Positions 10,090 to 21,194 of a DNA stretch of 64,000 nt are shown in pieces (the stretch's first letter is position 1; every line of letters begins with the position of its first letter). Below the pieces are notes generated by a model. It did no database searches and had not been told where the DNA came from. It was given only the letters and a program-made list of their open reading frames with translations. Source of the stretch: Apiosordaria backusii (lineage: Eukaryota > Ascomycota > Sordariomycetes > Sordariales > Lasiosphaeriaceae); NCBI GenBank assembly GCA_030549205.1, contig JAUKTV010000013.1, positions 248,001 to 312,000 of the forward strand, read 5' to 3'. A program made the translations under genes and the position numbers.

Positions 10090-10960
10090 ATGGCACCCAA
10101 AGCCATCATCGCCCCCTCCATCCTCTCGGCAGACTTTGCCGATCTCGGCGCAGCATGCTCGAGGACCATCAAGCAAGGCGCCGACTGGCTCCATGTTGAT
10201 ATCATGTAAGTCACTTTCTTCTGCTGCACCATATTTACACAAAATGCTAACAACCACTTCCAAGGGACGGCCACTTCGTCCCCAACCTCACCTTCGGCCC
10301 CCCGGTCGTCGTCAAAATCCGCTCCCACGTCGAGAAGCCCACCGAGGCCTTCGGCAAGGGGACCTTTGACTGCCACATGATGATCGCCGAGCCCAAGAAG
10401 TGGGTCAAGGAGTTCAAGAACGCCGGGTGCGATCTGTACTGCTTCCACTACGAGGCTGCTATCAACTCGTCTGCTGCTGAGAGCCCCGAGGCCAAGTCGG
10501 ATGAGAAGACGAGCCCGAGGGAGCTGATTCGGTATATCCATGACCAGGGGATGTTGGCCGGTATCGCTATCAAGCCGGCGACTCCAGCTAATGTGCTGTT
10601 TGATTTGATTGAGAGTGAGGATCCAAAGGAGAAGCCAGATGTGAGTTCTTTTCTTTCTCGAAAATGGGAGAATTGTTGCTGATGAGAAAATAGATGGTTC
10701 TGGTCATGACTGTTGAGCCTGGATTTGGTGGTCAGAAATTCATGGCTTCCGAACTGCCCAAGGTGGAGGAGCTTCGGAAGCGGTACCCGGACTTGAATAT
10801 TGAGGTTGATGGTGGGTTGGGACCTGGCACAATCGACCAGGCGGCGGATGCAGGTGCCAATGTCATTGTTGCTGGCAGTGCGGTATTTGGAGCGAAGGAT
10901 CCTGCTGAGGTAATTTCTCTGCTGAGGGAGGCTGTCGAGAAGAGGGGTGGCAAGTTATAG
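10090..10960 (+). CDS. rpe1: Ribulose-phosphate 3-epimerase, 252 aa
   Basis: Interconverts D-ribulose 5-phosphate and D-xylulose 5-phosphate in the non-oxidative pentose phosphate pathway; cytosolic TIM barrel. Exons 10090-10205, 10265-10640, 10694-10960, with introns of 59 and 53 bp (GTAAGT, GTGAGT). Motifs in order: APSILSADFADLG at the N-terminus, LHVDIMDGHFVPNLTFGP (metal ligands and catalytic Asp; the Met codon is split by intron 1), HMMIAEPKKW, GIAIKPATP, then the exon-3 start MVLVMTVEPGFGGQKF and VDGGLGPGTI, and finally VAGSAVFGAKDP binding phosphate. Family length is about 220-250; a short insertion (SAAESPEAKSDEKTS) in the middle, as in other fungal enzymes, explains the slight excess. 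All catalytic residues are present. Confidence 0.97.
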
Positions 10961-11070
10961 TGGGCGTAGCACAGTGTGAGATGTACTGAAATGTAAATAA
11001 CTCTTGCTCCGAGCCAGTGCCCTATTTATTGCCAGTTCTTGTGACATTGAGTAACCGTGGGATAGAGAGA

Positions 11071-11210
11071 GGAGATTTGGCGCAGTGGTCAACCGCAATG
11101 TGTGGATTGGGCCTTCCTTGTAGAGGTTCACCGCAAAATGTGGATCGTGCGTGCCAGATGCTCAGCTTGATGATAGCCCACGGGTTCAATTCCTATTTTT
11201 GTCATTTTTT
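11071..11210 (+). pseudogene. tRNA-like relic with internal duplication
   Basis: TGGCGCAGTGG at 11078-11088 fits the tRNA A box and GGTTCAATTCC at 11183-11193 the B box; a T-run (tttttt at about 11205-11210) follows as a pol III stop would. The boxes are about 105 bp apart. Part of that spacing comes from a duplication (accgcaatgtgtggat near 11092 and accgcaaaatgtggat near 11130). Acceptor and T-stem pairing are poor, so I call it a relic, not a working tRNA. It sits in the 416-bp gap between the convergent rpe1 and class V genes. Confidence 0.3.
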
Positions 11211-11377
11211 GCGGTTTGTTTTGACTATTGTATCGTCGTCAACCCTTTATTCTTGGGATTTTCGGTCTCCTACCAATAGGTAACTATGCAACTAGATGAG
11301 GTAGCTCATCTCTTACCTTCTGCCAGAACCTTCTCAACAGCCTCAATTAGTGACTCGACTTCATTCACTGCGCATCA

Positions 11378-12661
11378 TCAGCCATCAATCCTCCTAAGGT
11401 AATGAATCTCACGATCAAACTCACCAGTATTATAATGCACCAAACTAACCCTCACAACCCCATCCTCCCCGTCCAGCCCCAGCACCCCCTTTGTCAACCG
11501 AACAGAGTAATAACTTCCCCATCTTATCTTAAACCTCCCGTTCGTCTCCTTCTCCACAGCCTCAACCAACTCCCTCGCCCCCCACCCCTCAACTCTAAAA
11601 CTCACCGTCGGCACCCTTGTCTCTGTATCATCACTTCTCTCCCCATAGATCGTAACCCCCTTCCTTGAATTCAACCACCCAAGCAAAACCCTCTGCAACT
11701 CCCCTTCTTGTTTCACAATCCCTTCCCATCTAGGCGCTAGATACCCAACCACAGCAGCAACACCATAAATCAACTCCTGACACCACCCCCCTGCCAACCC
11801 AATCTTTTCGTCTAGCGTCTCTGAAGGATTGAAGAAGTGCCCTAGCGATTGCAACTGAGATCTTGCCCTGGGGCTGGCATACAACTGTGACACTCTCGGT
11901 CCGAACACTTTATACCAGCTAAACACATAAAAGTCCACTCCTAGCTCTTTCACATCTATTTTCCTGTGGGGTGCGAACGCGACCCCGTCGACGCAGATAA
12001 GTGCTTGAGGGGCGAGGGAACGGATGGTGGAGGTGATGGAGGGGAGGAGGTGGATCGTGCCGAGGATATTGCTTGTGTGGGTTAGGCAGACTAGGCGGGT
12101 TTTGGGGGAGAGTAGATCTGGCAGGGAGGAGGGTGAAAGATGGGGGGAGGAAGAGGTGGTGGTGTCAGGGTGCCACCATTTGATGGTGAGGTTTTGGCAG
12201 TTGGCTAGGGAGAGCCAGGGGGTGATGTTGGATTCGTGGTCGAGGGGGGAGAGGAGGTTTTCGTCGCCGGGGGAGAATGAGAGGGCTTGGGAGAGGTTGT
12301 GGAGGAGTTGGGTTGTTGAGGAGCCGAAGACTGGGAGGTGAATGAGAATACTTTATCTGATATGAAACAGGTTTTGATGGCTAGGTTCTACGAACCGATG
12401 TCATCTGGGGAGGCGTTGATGAAGTCTGCTGCGGCTTGATAGCCGTCATTGGTGATGTTTGGAAATAGGAGGTAATCCCGTACACTGGAGTACCATTAGT
12501 GAGGGTACTTATTGTTTGGTATGGAAACTGGGTTCTTGATCGTACCGATCGGCTACTGATCCCAGGACTTGGCTTCCAGCTGCATTATCAAAGTGTACTT
12601 GACCTCTTGACAAGGCGGGGAAGCTTGCCCTCACTTTGTTCAGGTCTAATTCGGCTGGCAT
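11378..12661 (-). CDS. Class V aminotransferase / cysteine desulfurase-like protein, 385 aa
   Basis: PLP enzyme of the class V aminotransferase fold related to cysteine desulfurases and selenocysteine lyases (SufS-like branch found in fungi). Exons 12661-12546, 12484-12396, 12330-11378; introns of 61 and 65 bp. Spliced start is MPAELDLNKVRASFPAL, followed by VHFDNAAGSQV, VRDYLLF, GYQAAADFINASPDDIVFGSSTT (PLP phosphate loop, assembled across intron 2), LTHTSNILGT, VDGVAFAPH (cofactor Asp near 183) and SWYKVFGPRVSQLY, whose Lys (about 209) should hold PLP. The active-site Cys loop typical of true IscS/SufS is not evident, so desulfurase activity is not proven. The intron 2 donor GTTCGT is unusual. 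Divergent from tpa1. Confidence 0.85.
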
Positions 12662-13546
12662 CTGAACTAGACTTGTCTAGAGTACCTAGTTTTGAGAGTT
12701 TATATTCAGGGGTAACGATATGGCGAAGGGAAATCCTTGTTCCGACACTCAACACGAAGCAAGACAAAGAACGATCCAAGACGCTGGCTGCGTACACCGT
12801 CTGGGAGTCTGGCTAGGTTCCGTTCAGCGGCGCGGGATGTCGGGCGCCATCATCTCCATGTGGATAGTCCAAAGAGAAAAGCTCCATTGGGTGGATTCAA
12901 TGTCGACTCCCGCCTCCCTACATACGGGTGTCACATCTTGGACACTCAACTTCCAACGAAGAGACCTTGCGGAAGAGTATCAAAGCCTCAGCTGAACATT
13001 CAGATGCATGATTATGACCGCGATCTCTCCTCAAAGGATCCACCGGCGGCTCCATGCAGCTTCTCCACTCTGGCTGTCATCCTGCCGTGGAAATACGCCC
13101 GACTGTTGAGGAGAAGCGCCTAGATAAAGGAAGGGAGGGCATATGGCATAAATCATATACCAGCGCGGTGCCGGAGCCTGCTCTCTCCCTGAAAGCAAAA
13201 CGCCACCCACCACCATGAGCTCGCAAATGGACAAGCGCTTCGGGCGTCATGCAAGACTTGTGCATGGCCTCGCAGCTTTCTTCAAGCAATCATGGCCTGC
13301 GGCAAGCGTACTGCGGTAAGAGGAAGTTGAGAGGCGTTTGACTCCACAGCGACCCAATCGAGGATGTTTCAGGGTCGGCCCATGTTCGTTTCCCCAAGGT
13401 GGGGCACAAAAAGTTTTGGACCCACCCATGTTCTCATGGGATACTTTTATCTTTTGATATCAGCCCATCCCCCAGAGCCTGTCTTTTTCTGACCCATCTT
13501 CCACCCACAGCACCTCCAAAACCTGTGCAACAAAGCCAATTGCGCC
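12662..13546. promoter_or_regulatory. Divergent promoter region, class V / tpa1
   Basis: 885 bp between divergent starts. Several short frames, none with coding bias or family similarity. Confidence 0.45.
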
Positions 13547-15680
13547 ATGAAGATGAAGAGAAAGGCCGATGCCCCCGCTGATGGCAAGAAGGCCATCAAG
13601 AAGCGGACCAAGAACAGTAATGAGCCCGCTTCTGCCCCTCCGCCGCCTCCCTGATAGCTCCGTCGATGGGTACTGATACAACTCCTCCGTCATAGCTCTC
13701 AGCGACGAAGATGCCAAAGCCCGCTTCCGCAAGGGGTTGTTCGATAAGAAGGTCCTCGAAAAGTACACCACTGAATATGCGACTTCTGCCCCATACAAGC
13801 ACAGCGTAATCAACGGGCTGGCCGACGATACCCTCCTGCGCAAGGTTCGCGACGAGATCAAGGCCAACGTTCACTTCACTCCCAAGGAGACCGATATCTA
13901 CAAGATTCATCAAAGTGGTGATCTTGCCAATCTCGACGGACTTGACGACAAGGCATTGGCCAAGCTCCCTTCCCTTCTCACCCTCCGCGATGCGCTCTAC
14001 TCCCAGACCTTCCGCGACTATGTCTCCCATATCACTGGCTGCGGCCCCCTGAGCGGACGCAAGACCGACATGGCCATCAACGTCTACACACCCGGCTGTT
14101 ACCTTCTCTGTCACGACGATGTGATTGGCTCGCGAAAAGTCAGCTACATTCTGTATCTCACCGACCCGGACACCCCATGGCAGCCCGAATGGGGTGGTGC
14201 TCTTCGCCTCTTCCCCGTCGTCGACCGAGAGGGAAAGGATGGCGAGGTTGCCAAGACACCCCTTCCAGACTTTGTCAAGTCCATTCCACCAGCGTGGAAT
14301 CAGCTCTCATTCTTTGCTGTGCAGCCAGGCGAGTCCTTCCACGATGTCGAGGAAGTCTACCATGCCGCCACCAAGGAGGAACTCGAGAAGAACGGCGGGC
14401 GCATCCGCATGGCCATCAGCGGATGGTTCCACATTCCCCAGGTTGGAGAAGACGGATGGGTTGAGGGCGCTGAGAGAGAGGCGGCGCACAAGAGCGGACT
14501 GATGCAGCTCCAGGGTAACCCAGATCAACACGACCAGCCGCAAGCGAGGCCTGTCAAGGTTGAGAATAGCAAGAGTGAGGAGGATGACTTCCCTCTCGAT
14601 GAGTCCGATCTTGAGTTCCTTCTGAAATACATCGCCCCGACCTACCTCACACCAGACACCATCGAGGGCGTCGCCGATCACTTTGAGGAGGAATTCAGCA
14701 TCACCCTACCCGATATTCTGCACCCCAGATTCGCCGAAAAGCTCCGCAAATATGTAGAAGATCAGGAGAAGAAACCCTTGCCGGAAAGCAGTCATGAGAT
14801 CGAAAAGGGGGCCTGGAAGGTCGCCCGCCCACCTCACAAGCATAGATATCTCTACCTTCAGCCTGGAGAGAAGATGACCGAGGAGTCACCTCTCAAGGAG
14901 CTGCTCGAGGTTCTTTTGCCATCCAGACAATTCCGCCTGTGGTTGCAAATGGCTACGCGCTCCACTGTCGAAAGCGTCGACTTGTTGGCCAGACGTTTCC
15001 GTCATGGTCAAGACTACACACTCGCTACTGGCCACGAGGGCAAGCCTAGACTCGAAGTCAACATCGGCTTGACACCTACTGATGGATGGGGCGATGCCGA
15101 GGATGACGATGAGGATGACGAAGATGACGAAGATGAGGGATCATCATCTGAAGACGAGCCGGTGGAGAAGAAGGGAAAGAACGGTGCGGCGAACGGCAAA
15201 GGAAAGGAAAAGGTCAACGGCAAGGCTGCTAGTGGCAGCGATGCTAAGGGCAAGGGCAAGGGCAAGGGCAAGGGCAAGGCTGTTGACAAGGAGGTTAAGC
15301 CTGAGGAGGAGGAGGAGAGAGAAGTTGGCGGTCACGAAGTCTACATGGCTGGCGACGACGACAGCAACGAGGATGCTGCCATCTACAAGACCAGCGACGA
15401 GGATGACAACATCCTCTTCTTCCAGGCCGCCTCCTGGAACAAGATGAGCATTGTGCTGCGTGACAGCGGGACTCTCCGCTTCGTCAAGTATGTCTCCCAG
15501 AGCGCCAAGGGCGACCGGTGGGATGTGAGTGCAATGTTTGAGATTGAGGAGCAAGACGAGGACCCGTCGTCGTCGTCGGACGAGGAAGGGAATGGCGAGG
15601 CTTCGGGTGTGGGTGTAGTGGATGATTCAGAGGAAGAGTTCAGGGGTTTCTCTCCCAGCGAGGACAGTGACTCTGAGTAA
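13547..15680 (+). CDS. tpa1: Prolyl 3,4-dihydroxylase Tpa1/Ofd1, 684 aa
   Basis: 2-oxoglutarate/Fe(II) oxygenase that hydroxylates a proline of ribosomal protein uS12 and affects translation termination; the fission yeast homologue Ofd1 also controls the sterol regulator Sre1. Exons 13547-13616 and 13696-15680; the 79-bp intron splits a Thr codon. Residues 1-24 are a basic, NLS-like start (KRK...KKAIKKRTK). The catalytic domain has the iron ligands in LLCHDDV (His about 163, Asp about 165) and SFHDVEEV (His about 239), then RMAISGW with the 2-oxoglutarate Arg. A second, non-catalytic double-stranded helix follows from about residue 330 (FLLKYIAPTYL...). An insertion near residues 495-570 has an acidic run and then a KG repeat. 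It is longer than yeast Tpa1 (644). Confidence 0.95.
15246..15275 (+). repeat. In-frame hexamer repeat (AAGGGC)5 within tpa1
   Basis: Five perfect AAGGGC units encode alternating Lys-Gly in the linker of Tpa1, next to an acidic run at about 15100-15160. Such a repeat can change length by slippage without breaking the frame. Confidence 0.95.
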
Positions 15681-17035
15681 TGAGACGGATGTGCTGGGAG
15701 TATGATATGAGATAGGAATACATGATCTGTACAAACACGGTGTTGGTTGATCCAACTCGGCCGAATATCTTGGCTGACGATTTTAGCAATGTTACTTTTT
15801 AGAGGACATTCGTTCACATGGCGTTGAGAGAGTTGTAATGAAGACTTAACCGGCAGGCTGAGCACTGCAGTCTGCGTTCCGGCAAACTCGGCGCTGGATG
15901 GGTGATCTACGGGTGTGTGCCTTGCGTCACCCACCTGTAACAAGATGTGAGATCCTGTGTAAAGATGGTCGTACGATCTTGATCGGACTTGCCATCCCAG
16001 GGGCATCGAGGCCGCATACTCGGCTTGCCTATCCTTTGATCGAGACATACAGATTGAACCCTCGATCGTCGTGGCAAAATGAATGGCGGGGTTCATCTGT
16101 CCCTGATTTTGAGACGTTCTGGAAGACAGTGAGACTGCAGGAAGGAATGCATCTCCAACGTGGCGCTGTCTGCATAAACCGAAGGAGGATTTGTCTGGGG
16201 CTGACGGGCGGCTTTGGGGGCTCTCTATTTCACCTTGCTTGAGAGAGTAAAGCGCGGAGATGTCTGAATAACTTTCACCGGGAAAGACCAAAACGTCATG
16301 TTCGCCCTCATCGCATTTATTTTCACTTGGCCCTCGGAGGAAGGTAGAGGCGATGATACCAGGAAAGTCGCGTTTTTGTCGATCTCTTGATTTCGAGCCG
16401 GGCAGCCGGGCACTCTATGTCCCGATTCCCAGCCCTTTTGATGACCCCACTAAGCGGCCTGCGCCGCCTGCTGGGGAGAATCTTACATCTCTTTCTTCAG
16501 GGCTGCAAGACATTCAGAAAGTGCATCGGAAAGTCCCTATGGAAAGGCAACCAACCAGAGCTGTGTTTCGAGACATGAGGAAGGATGTCAGTGCCACCTT
16601 CCATCCGAATGTGTGTTGCTGACGAGAGGTATGTACCAGGGGGCCAGACCCGTGAAGAGAGACGGGAATGTACAATTGCTGCGTGATCTGCTTGCTGCTG
16701 CTGCTTGTTACTGCTGGATTTCCAATCGCCGAACCTGTGCTTTTTTAGCCCCATCGTCTGACCACTTTCGAACCAATCTCGTTGGGAGTTGGGACGACCC
16801 TCTTGCTGAAAATCTTGGCCCTGCATTCGCGCCTCTCTCTCCTTGGTAGAACTTAAGCACCGATACCCCGGCCACCGCAAACTGTTCCTGTTCATGTTGC
16901 AATTTTCTTGATTTTACTCCTTTTTCGCGACTTGTTTCCTGCTTTTTCAATTGTTTGAAAGCATTTTTGAGAGCCGGTCAATTCTAGAGTTTAGTCCCAG
17001 TCGGCGCCGAAGCGTTATTTTGTTAATAATTCGCC
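15681..17035. other. Intergenic, tpa1 to polyQ protein gene
   Basis: A 302-codon minus-strand frame (15383-16291) overlaps the 3' end of tpa1 but has no coding character of its own. A pyrimidine-rich patch with ATTTTGTTAATAATTCGCC precedes the next start. Nothing else supported. Confidence 0.5.
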
Positions 17036-18159
17036 ATGCCGATTCGCAACCCCTTTGCGCGCCGCCCCGGTGTCATCGTCACCGCTCATGATGAAAACTC
17101 ACGACCGGGGTCGGCAGCCGGGAGCCAGAAGGATGGTGTTTCCCCAGGTTTTGAAAGGGTAGATACTGTCGGGTCAAAGGCGTCGTCGGCGTTCAGCATT
17201 CGAAGCAGGAGAAGCCAGGATACAGGGGAATACAAGATGAGCGGTACGGTTCCCTCGGCCCTGAGGCGGCAACAGCCCGCCCCTCCCCCGCAAAACAGAG
17301 CGGAAGGCTCGGCATCACCACGACCGTCGCATTGTGACTTCAGTTCAAGTCCAAGTACCAAAAAAGCTGACTTTGCGTTTGCTGTTACAGTGGTCAATGA
17401 CAGTGGAATTTACCTCCCAGTATGTCACCCCTTTAACCCCTATTCAACTCTCCCAACCTTCCTCTAACCATCTGGATAGCCATCCCCCATCGAAAAAGAA
17501 GCTACCTGGCCCCGGCGGTACCTCTCCCGAACCTCAAGCGACAGAAGCTCTCGCGATGGCGGCGGTGACATTGAGCACTTTCCCATTTCGAGGGAATCAT
17601 TCGATTCCTACCGTCGCTCCTTTGTACGCCCCCCCTTTTTCCGTCGCCCTCTCTTTGTCCACCACCCTAACATTTGCAGGACATCTCTGCCAGAAGCTAC
17701 ATCACCGACCCCGCCCCGCGGCAATCCCTCGATTCGTCAGCTAGATTTCCTCGGATGATGCACACGAGGTCATCACTGCTCAGTCGGGAACCACCGACTC
17801 CAGAGGAGGGGTTTGAGGAGGTTGGGTTGGGTGATGATTCCAAGACCACAGCGGGGCAGCAGCAGCAGCAACAGCAACAGGAACAGCAGACGGGACAGGT
17901 TCCAGCATTGCCGAGGAAGAAGGGATTTTTCGCAAAGTTTGGGTCTGAGCATCATGAGAATGGTGATGGGGGTAGTGGTGTGAGTGGTGGTGGTGCGGCT
18001 GCGACGACGACGACGACATCAACGTGGAGCTTTTTGCCGGGGGCGGGGAGGAAGAGGGGGCAGAGTGGGCAGGGAGCGGAGTTGGGGGCTATGCCTTTTC
18101 CTGTGGATAGGTCGGTGACGGGGGCGGGGGGGAAGAATGCGGTTGAGGTTGATGCGTAA
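17036..18159 (+). CDS. Fungal-specific low-complexity protein, 286 aa
   Basis: Function unknown. Four exons: 17036-17243, 17391-17419, 17480-17623, 17680-18159, joined by introns of 147, 60 and 56 bp. The second exon is only 29 bp. Splicing yields a smooth reading: a basic MPIRNPFARRPG start, ERVDTVGSKASSAFSIRSRRSQDTGEYKMS, VVNDSGIYLPPSPIEKE..W, a Ser/Arg-rich stretch, SREPPTPEEGFEEVGL, an eight-residue polyQ near 170, KKGFFAKFGSE and a Gly/Thr-rich tail. The first intron can also be read through as coding, but its end (gctgac...tgctgttacag) is a classic branch and acceptor, and removal gives the more natural YKMSVVNDSG. Short linear motifs without a folded domain suggest a disordered, perhaps phosphorylated, regulatory protein. 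Confidence 0.75.
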
Positions 18160-19207
18160 TGGGATATTGCTTGATGATGGTTGTTGAATGTGGGCATGCA
18201 TGATAGATGGAGCATCATTTCAGGTTTCGGAGCAGAGCAGGATGGAAAGACATGAAGGGGCGGGCATTGCAGTAGAGGGATGGCTGGCTGGATGGTCATG
18301 GTTGTTGAATGGGGGGCATATTGCTTGGAAAACAGACATATCACCGTATTCTGAGGTGGGTGTTTATGTTAATGCGAAGGCGTTATGGGGTTGGACAGGA
18401 ATGGGAATGGGATGGGATGGGATGAAGTGGGAGATACACATATACTACTGTAATAATTCATGGTAATGAGGGTAATGAACATAGAACTCAACTGGACAAA
18501 AACTTGTCTCTCTCAAGTCGGTGGTGTTGGGGGTGGAGAATGGGTCGGTGGAGGCTCAGGGGCTCAGGGGTCACGATATGCTTTGCTTGGCCTTCCGAAT
18601 TGAGACAACACGCACTTCGTACACCAACATAGATGATGCCTCGAAAGCATAAAAAGCCTGTTGTCATTTATTTAATTTCTACATTTGGATTCCTCACACT
18701 TCGTTTTGCCACTTTCTCCGAGACCATGTTCAGAGTAAGCGGCCAGCCATCACGCGACCGCCTGATCAGCACAGCCTTGCCACGTTTTTTCCACAACTTC
18801 TTCTGTTACAGCAGCAAGGTCAGTATGGTTGAAGCCCGTAACCTTCTCATGATATAAAAACTACATCACTGCTGATCTCTATTTTATTTTGTCAGTCATA
18901 TCATCACCTCGTATTGCATTTCGTCTGTTCCCTTCTGAACCCCAGCTATCAACGATTTCTCATCACTCACCTCCTCACTCACACTCACGTTACACCAACC
19001 TCAGGCACCGCATATCACTGTCTCCTCATTATTGGTTGAATATCTCCTTCTTTCAAGCTAAAATATTTCCCAAAAGAATTCGTCACTTAAGAGGTCGCCC
19101 ACAGCAAGGGCTCTGGTAAGCAACCACGTCAATGTCACCGTATTGCTTGGCCGACCATCCCCTCCTTTGACGCTAAAATTCTTCCAGAAACGTAGTCAGC
19201 CTTGCCG

Positions 19208-19270
19208 GGCAGTCTGGGAGGATGATATCTGAGAATCTCGAGAGAGTAACCCCGGTTCAAGTCGGGATGC
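19208..19270 (+). pseudogene. tRNA T-arm-like relic
   Basis: CCCGGTTCAAGTCGGG at 19251-19266 resembles a tRNA T arm/B box, preceded by AGTCTGGGAGGATGATATC-like D-arm sequence near 19211. Stem pairing is imperfect and no acceptor stem can be drawn, so this is at most a tRNA-derived fragment inside the repeat region. Confidence 0.2.
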
Positions 19271-19283
19271 TAATCGAGCATAG

Positions 19284-19307
19284 CTTGAGCATATTTTTAT
19301 GCTCAAG
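19284..19307. repeat. Perfect 10-bp inverted repeat, TTTT loop
   Basis: CTTGAGCATA, a TTTT loop, then TATGCTCAAG. A clean hairpin in an otherwise decayed region. Confidence 0.9.
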
Positions 19308-19857
19308 TCGATCAGTGATAACTGGAAACTCACTGCATTGAGTATATCGTGACTTTCATATCGAGTGGCCTACTCCCCTGGACTTATTGTTAAAGAACGA
19401 AGGACTTCTCACCACCGATCTGTAATACACCCTGAGGCAAACAATCCTGTTGCACCCGACTTGAGGTAAGGCAAGCAGTGTGACCGCTCGCCCACAGCTG
19501 AACATCTCCTTCCTTGACGCTAAAATATTTCCCAAAACGGTTGAAGTGAAAACATGGGTTATGATTCGTCCGTTTCATACCAATCAATTCATGGTCTTAA
19601 TTGGTTCAGCCTAGTTTCGATGGCAGTGCCGTTGACAGGTCTTGAGGAAGATAACTTAGTCTTGACCGTGTAAGTCTCCGACCTAACGACGCTGAATATG
19701 TTGACAGATCACTGTATTGGATATATCAACCCACGATTATCATCCTAAAGCACATCAGATCCACAATCCTTGCCATCAGAGCTGAACAGGAGGGCAATCA
19801 ACAGTCAATACTTCATTGTCTCTTTGGATATCTCTCTATATTTCAACTCCATCCCCT

Positions 19858-21194
19858 CTAGTACCCCTCCTCCTTCAACTTCTGAAGTCCCTGCACCAAA
19901 TCATCCCTCAAATCCCCCCACCCCTCCACACCAATACTAACCCTCAACAACCGTCTATCCACCTTCGGATCCGTCATCGCCCTCCACTCAATCAAGCTCT
20001 CCACGCCACCCAAGCTCGTCGCATGGTGAAACAACTGCAGCTTACTCGGCAACCTCTTCGCCTTCTCCTCACTCTCCAGCCACAAGCTAAACACAGGCCC
20101 GAACCCGTTCGGCATCTGCTTCCTCAACCATGAATTCTCATCCTTTGCCTCTGGCTGCTGAGAAGCATGCTGGATCTTAAAAACAGACTGCGCAATAATG
20201 TTGTTATCCCCAGCGGCCTTCTGCTCAGCAAGGAAATCAACAAGATTCTGCGCGCTCTCACTCTGGCGCTTAACCCGGAGCTCCAAGGTGCGGATGCTGC
20301 GGACGCCGAGCCAGCCTTCGAGAGAACCCATTACTCCTCCAAGGTGGAGACGTTCCTCTTTGAGCTCTGGGAGCCACTTTTCCGCTCTGTCGGGTCTGAT
20401 GGCGAGGACGCCGGCGAGCATGTCGGAGTGACCTCCAAAGTACTTTGTCGCAGAGTGCATGACAATGTCGGTGTCGTACTTGAAGGGGTCCATAAGTGGT
20501 GGAGGGGCAAAGGTAGCGTCCACGGTGAGGTAGCACCCCTTTTCGTTGGCGATCTTGCGGTAGTAGGCCAGATCGCGAGCTTCACCGGTGGGGTTGAGAG
20601 GCGTCTCAACGTGAATGACATCGCCCTTTTCGAGTTTAGCGAGATCGGCATCGTCTTCCAGCTCGAGCTGCTCGAGACCGTTGAGCTTCTTCATAATATG
20701 AAGAATGCCGTGGCAACCGTGATAGCCACCGCCAATGGCCACACGCTTAGGGTTGAGGAAGACGATCATGGCGTGGAAGGCAGCAAGGCCGGAGGCGTAG
20801 CTCAGTGATGGGGCACCGAGGACCGAGGTGAGGAGGGCTTCAAAGCGCGTAGTGTTTGGCGCGCTGTCGCGGGAGTAAACATGAGAGTCATAAGGGGCAT
20901 TGGGCTAGCCATCTTGTTAGTGAAAATGGGCTTGATAGTAATGTGAGGGGAAGCACTTACATCGAGGTTGTCCCATGGTCTCAGCTGTTCCGGATCACGG
21001 TTGTACCGGAAAGTGGTAGAAACATGCATAGGGGGGGCCACGGCCTGGTGGTTGTTGATGTAGTCATCAGCATGGACTGAACGAGAGGCCATGGATAGCT
21101 CCCTCCCGAAGGCGGCAGCAAGTGAGTTTGGTCCCTCAACGACGGCCTTGACGGCAGCCTCAGCGGGCCGAACAGGAAGTTCATCAGATGCCAT
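19858..21194 (-). CDS. Trans-sulfuration-type PLP enzyme (CGS/YHR112C-like), 426 aa
   Basis: Cys/Met metabolism PLP-dependent enzyme of the cystathionine gamma-synthase/lyase family; probably acts on sulfur amino acids in the cytosol. Exons 21194-20961 and 20904-19858, with one 56-bp intron (GTAAGT donor). Motifs: ADDYINNHQAVAPPMHVSTTFRY near residue 42, SHVYSRDSAPNTTRFE (cofactor phosphate Arg/Tyr region), SYASGLAAFHA, VETPLNPTG, the PLP-ring Asp in VDATFAPP (about 207) and MHSATKYFGGHSD with the Schiff-base Lys at about 232. The style fits the fungal YHR112C-like branch more than the well-studied Cys3 or Str2 enzymes, so the exact reaction is inferred only at family level. Start chosen at MASDELPV; an in-frame extension to 21329 looks like leader. 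Confidence 0.88.

Larger units (their letters stand above)
19035..19545 (+). repeat. Three divergent copies of a ~45-bp element
   Basis: ctccttctttcaagctaaaa near 19041, tcctttgacgctaaaattct near 19161 and ctccttccttgacgctaaaa near 19506 are copies, each followed by a ttcccaaaa- or ttccagaaa-like end. cgcccacagc is also repeated near 19098 and 19488. The copies are decayed and in the same orientation. Confidence 0.7.
18160..19857. other. Gene-free spacer with degenerate repeats
   Basis: Convergent gap between the polyQ protein gene and the PLP-enzyme gene. It holds the divergent repeats and hairpin listed separately, and a purine/G-rich patch near 18230-18420. No coding frame supported. Confidence 0.5.

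Noticed and set aside
8286..12661. Secondary-metabolite cluster around the questin-oxidase-like gene
   Set aside because: Neighbours are rad17, rpe1 and a class V aminotransferase-like protein; there is no synthase, cytochrome P450, transporter or cluster regulator.
15383..16291. 302-codon minus-strand frame overlapping tpa1
   Set aside because: It is antisense to well-supported tpa1 coding sequence for its last third, shows no domain or codon bias in the rest, and has no splice logic.
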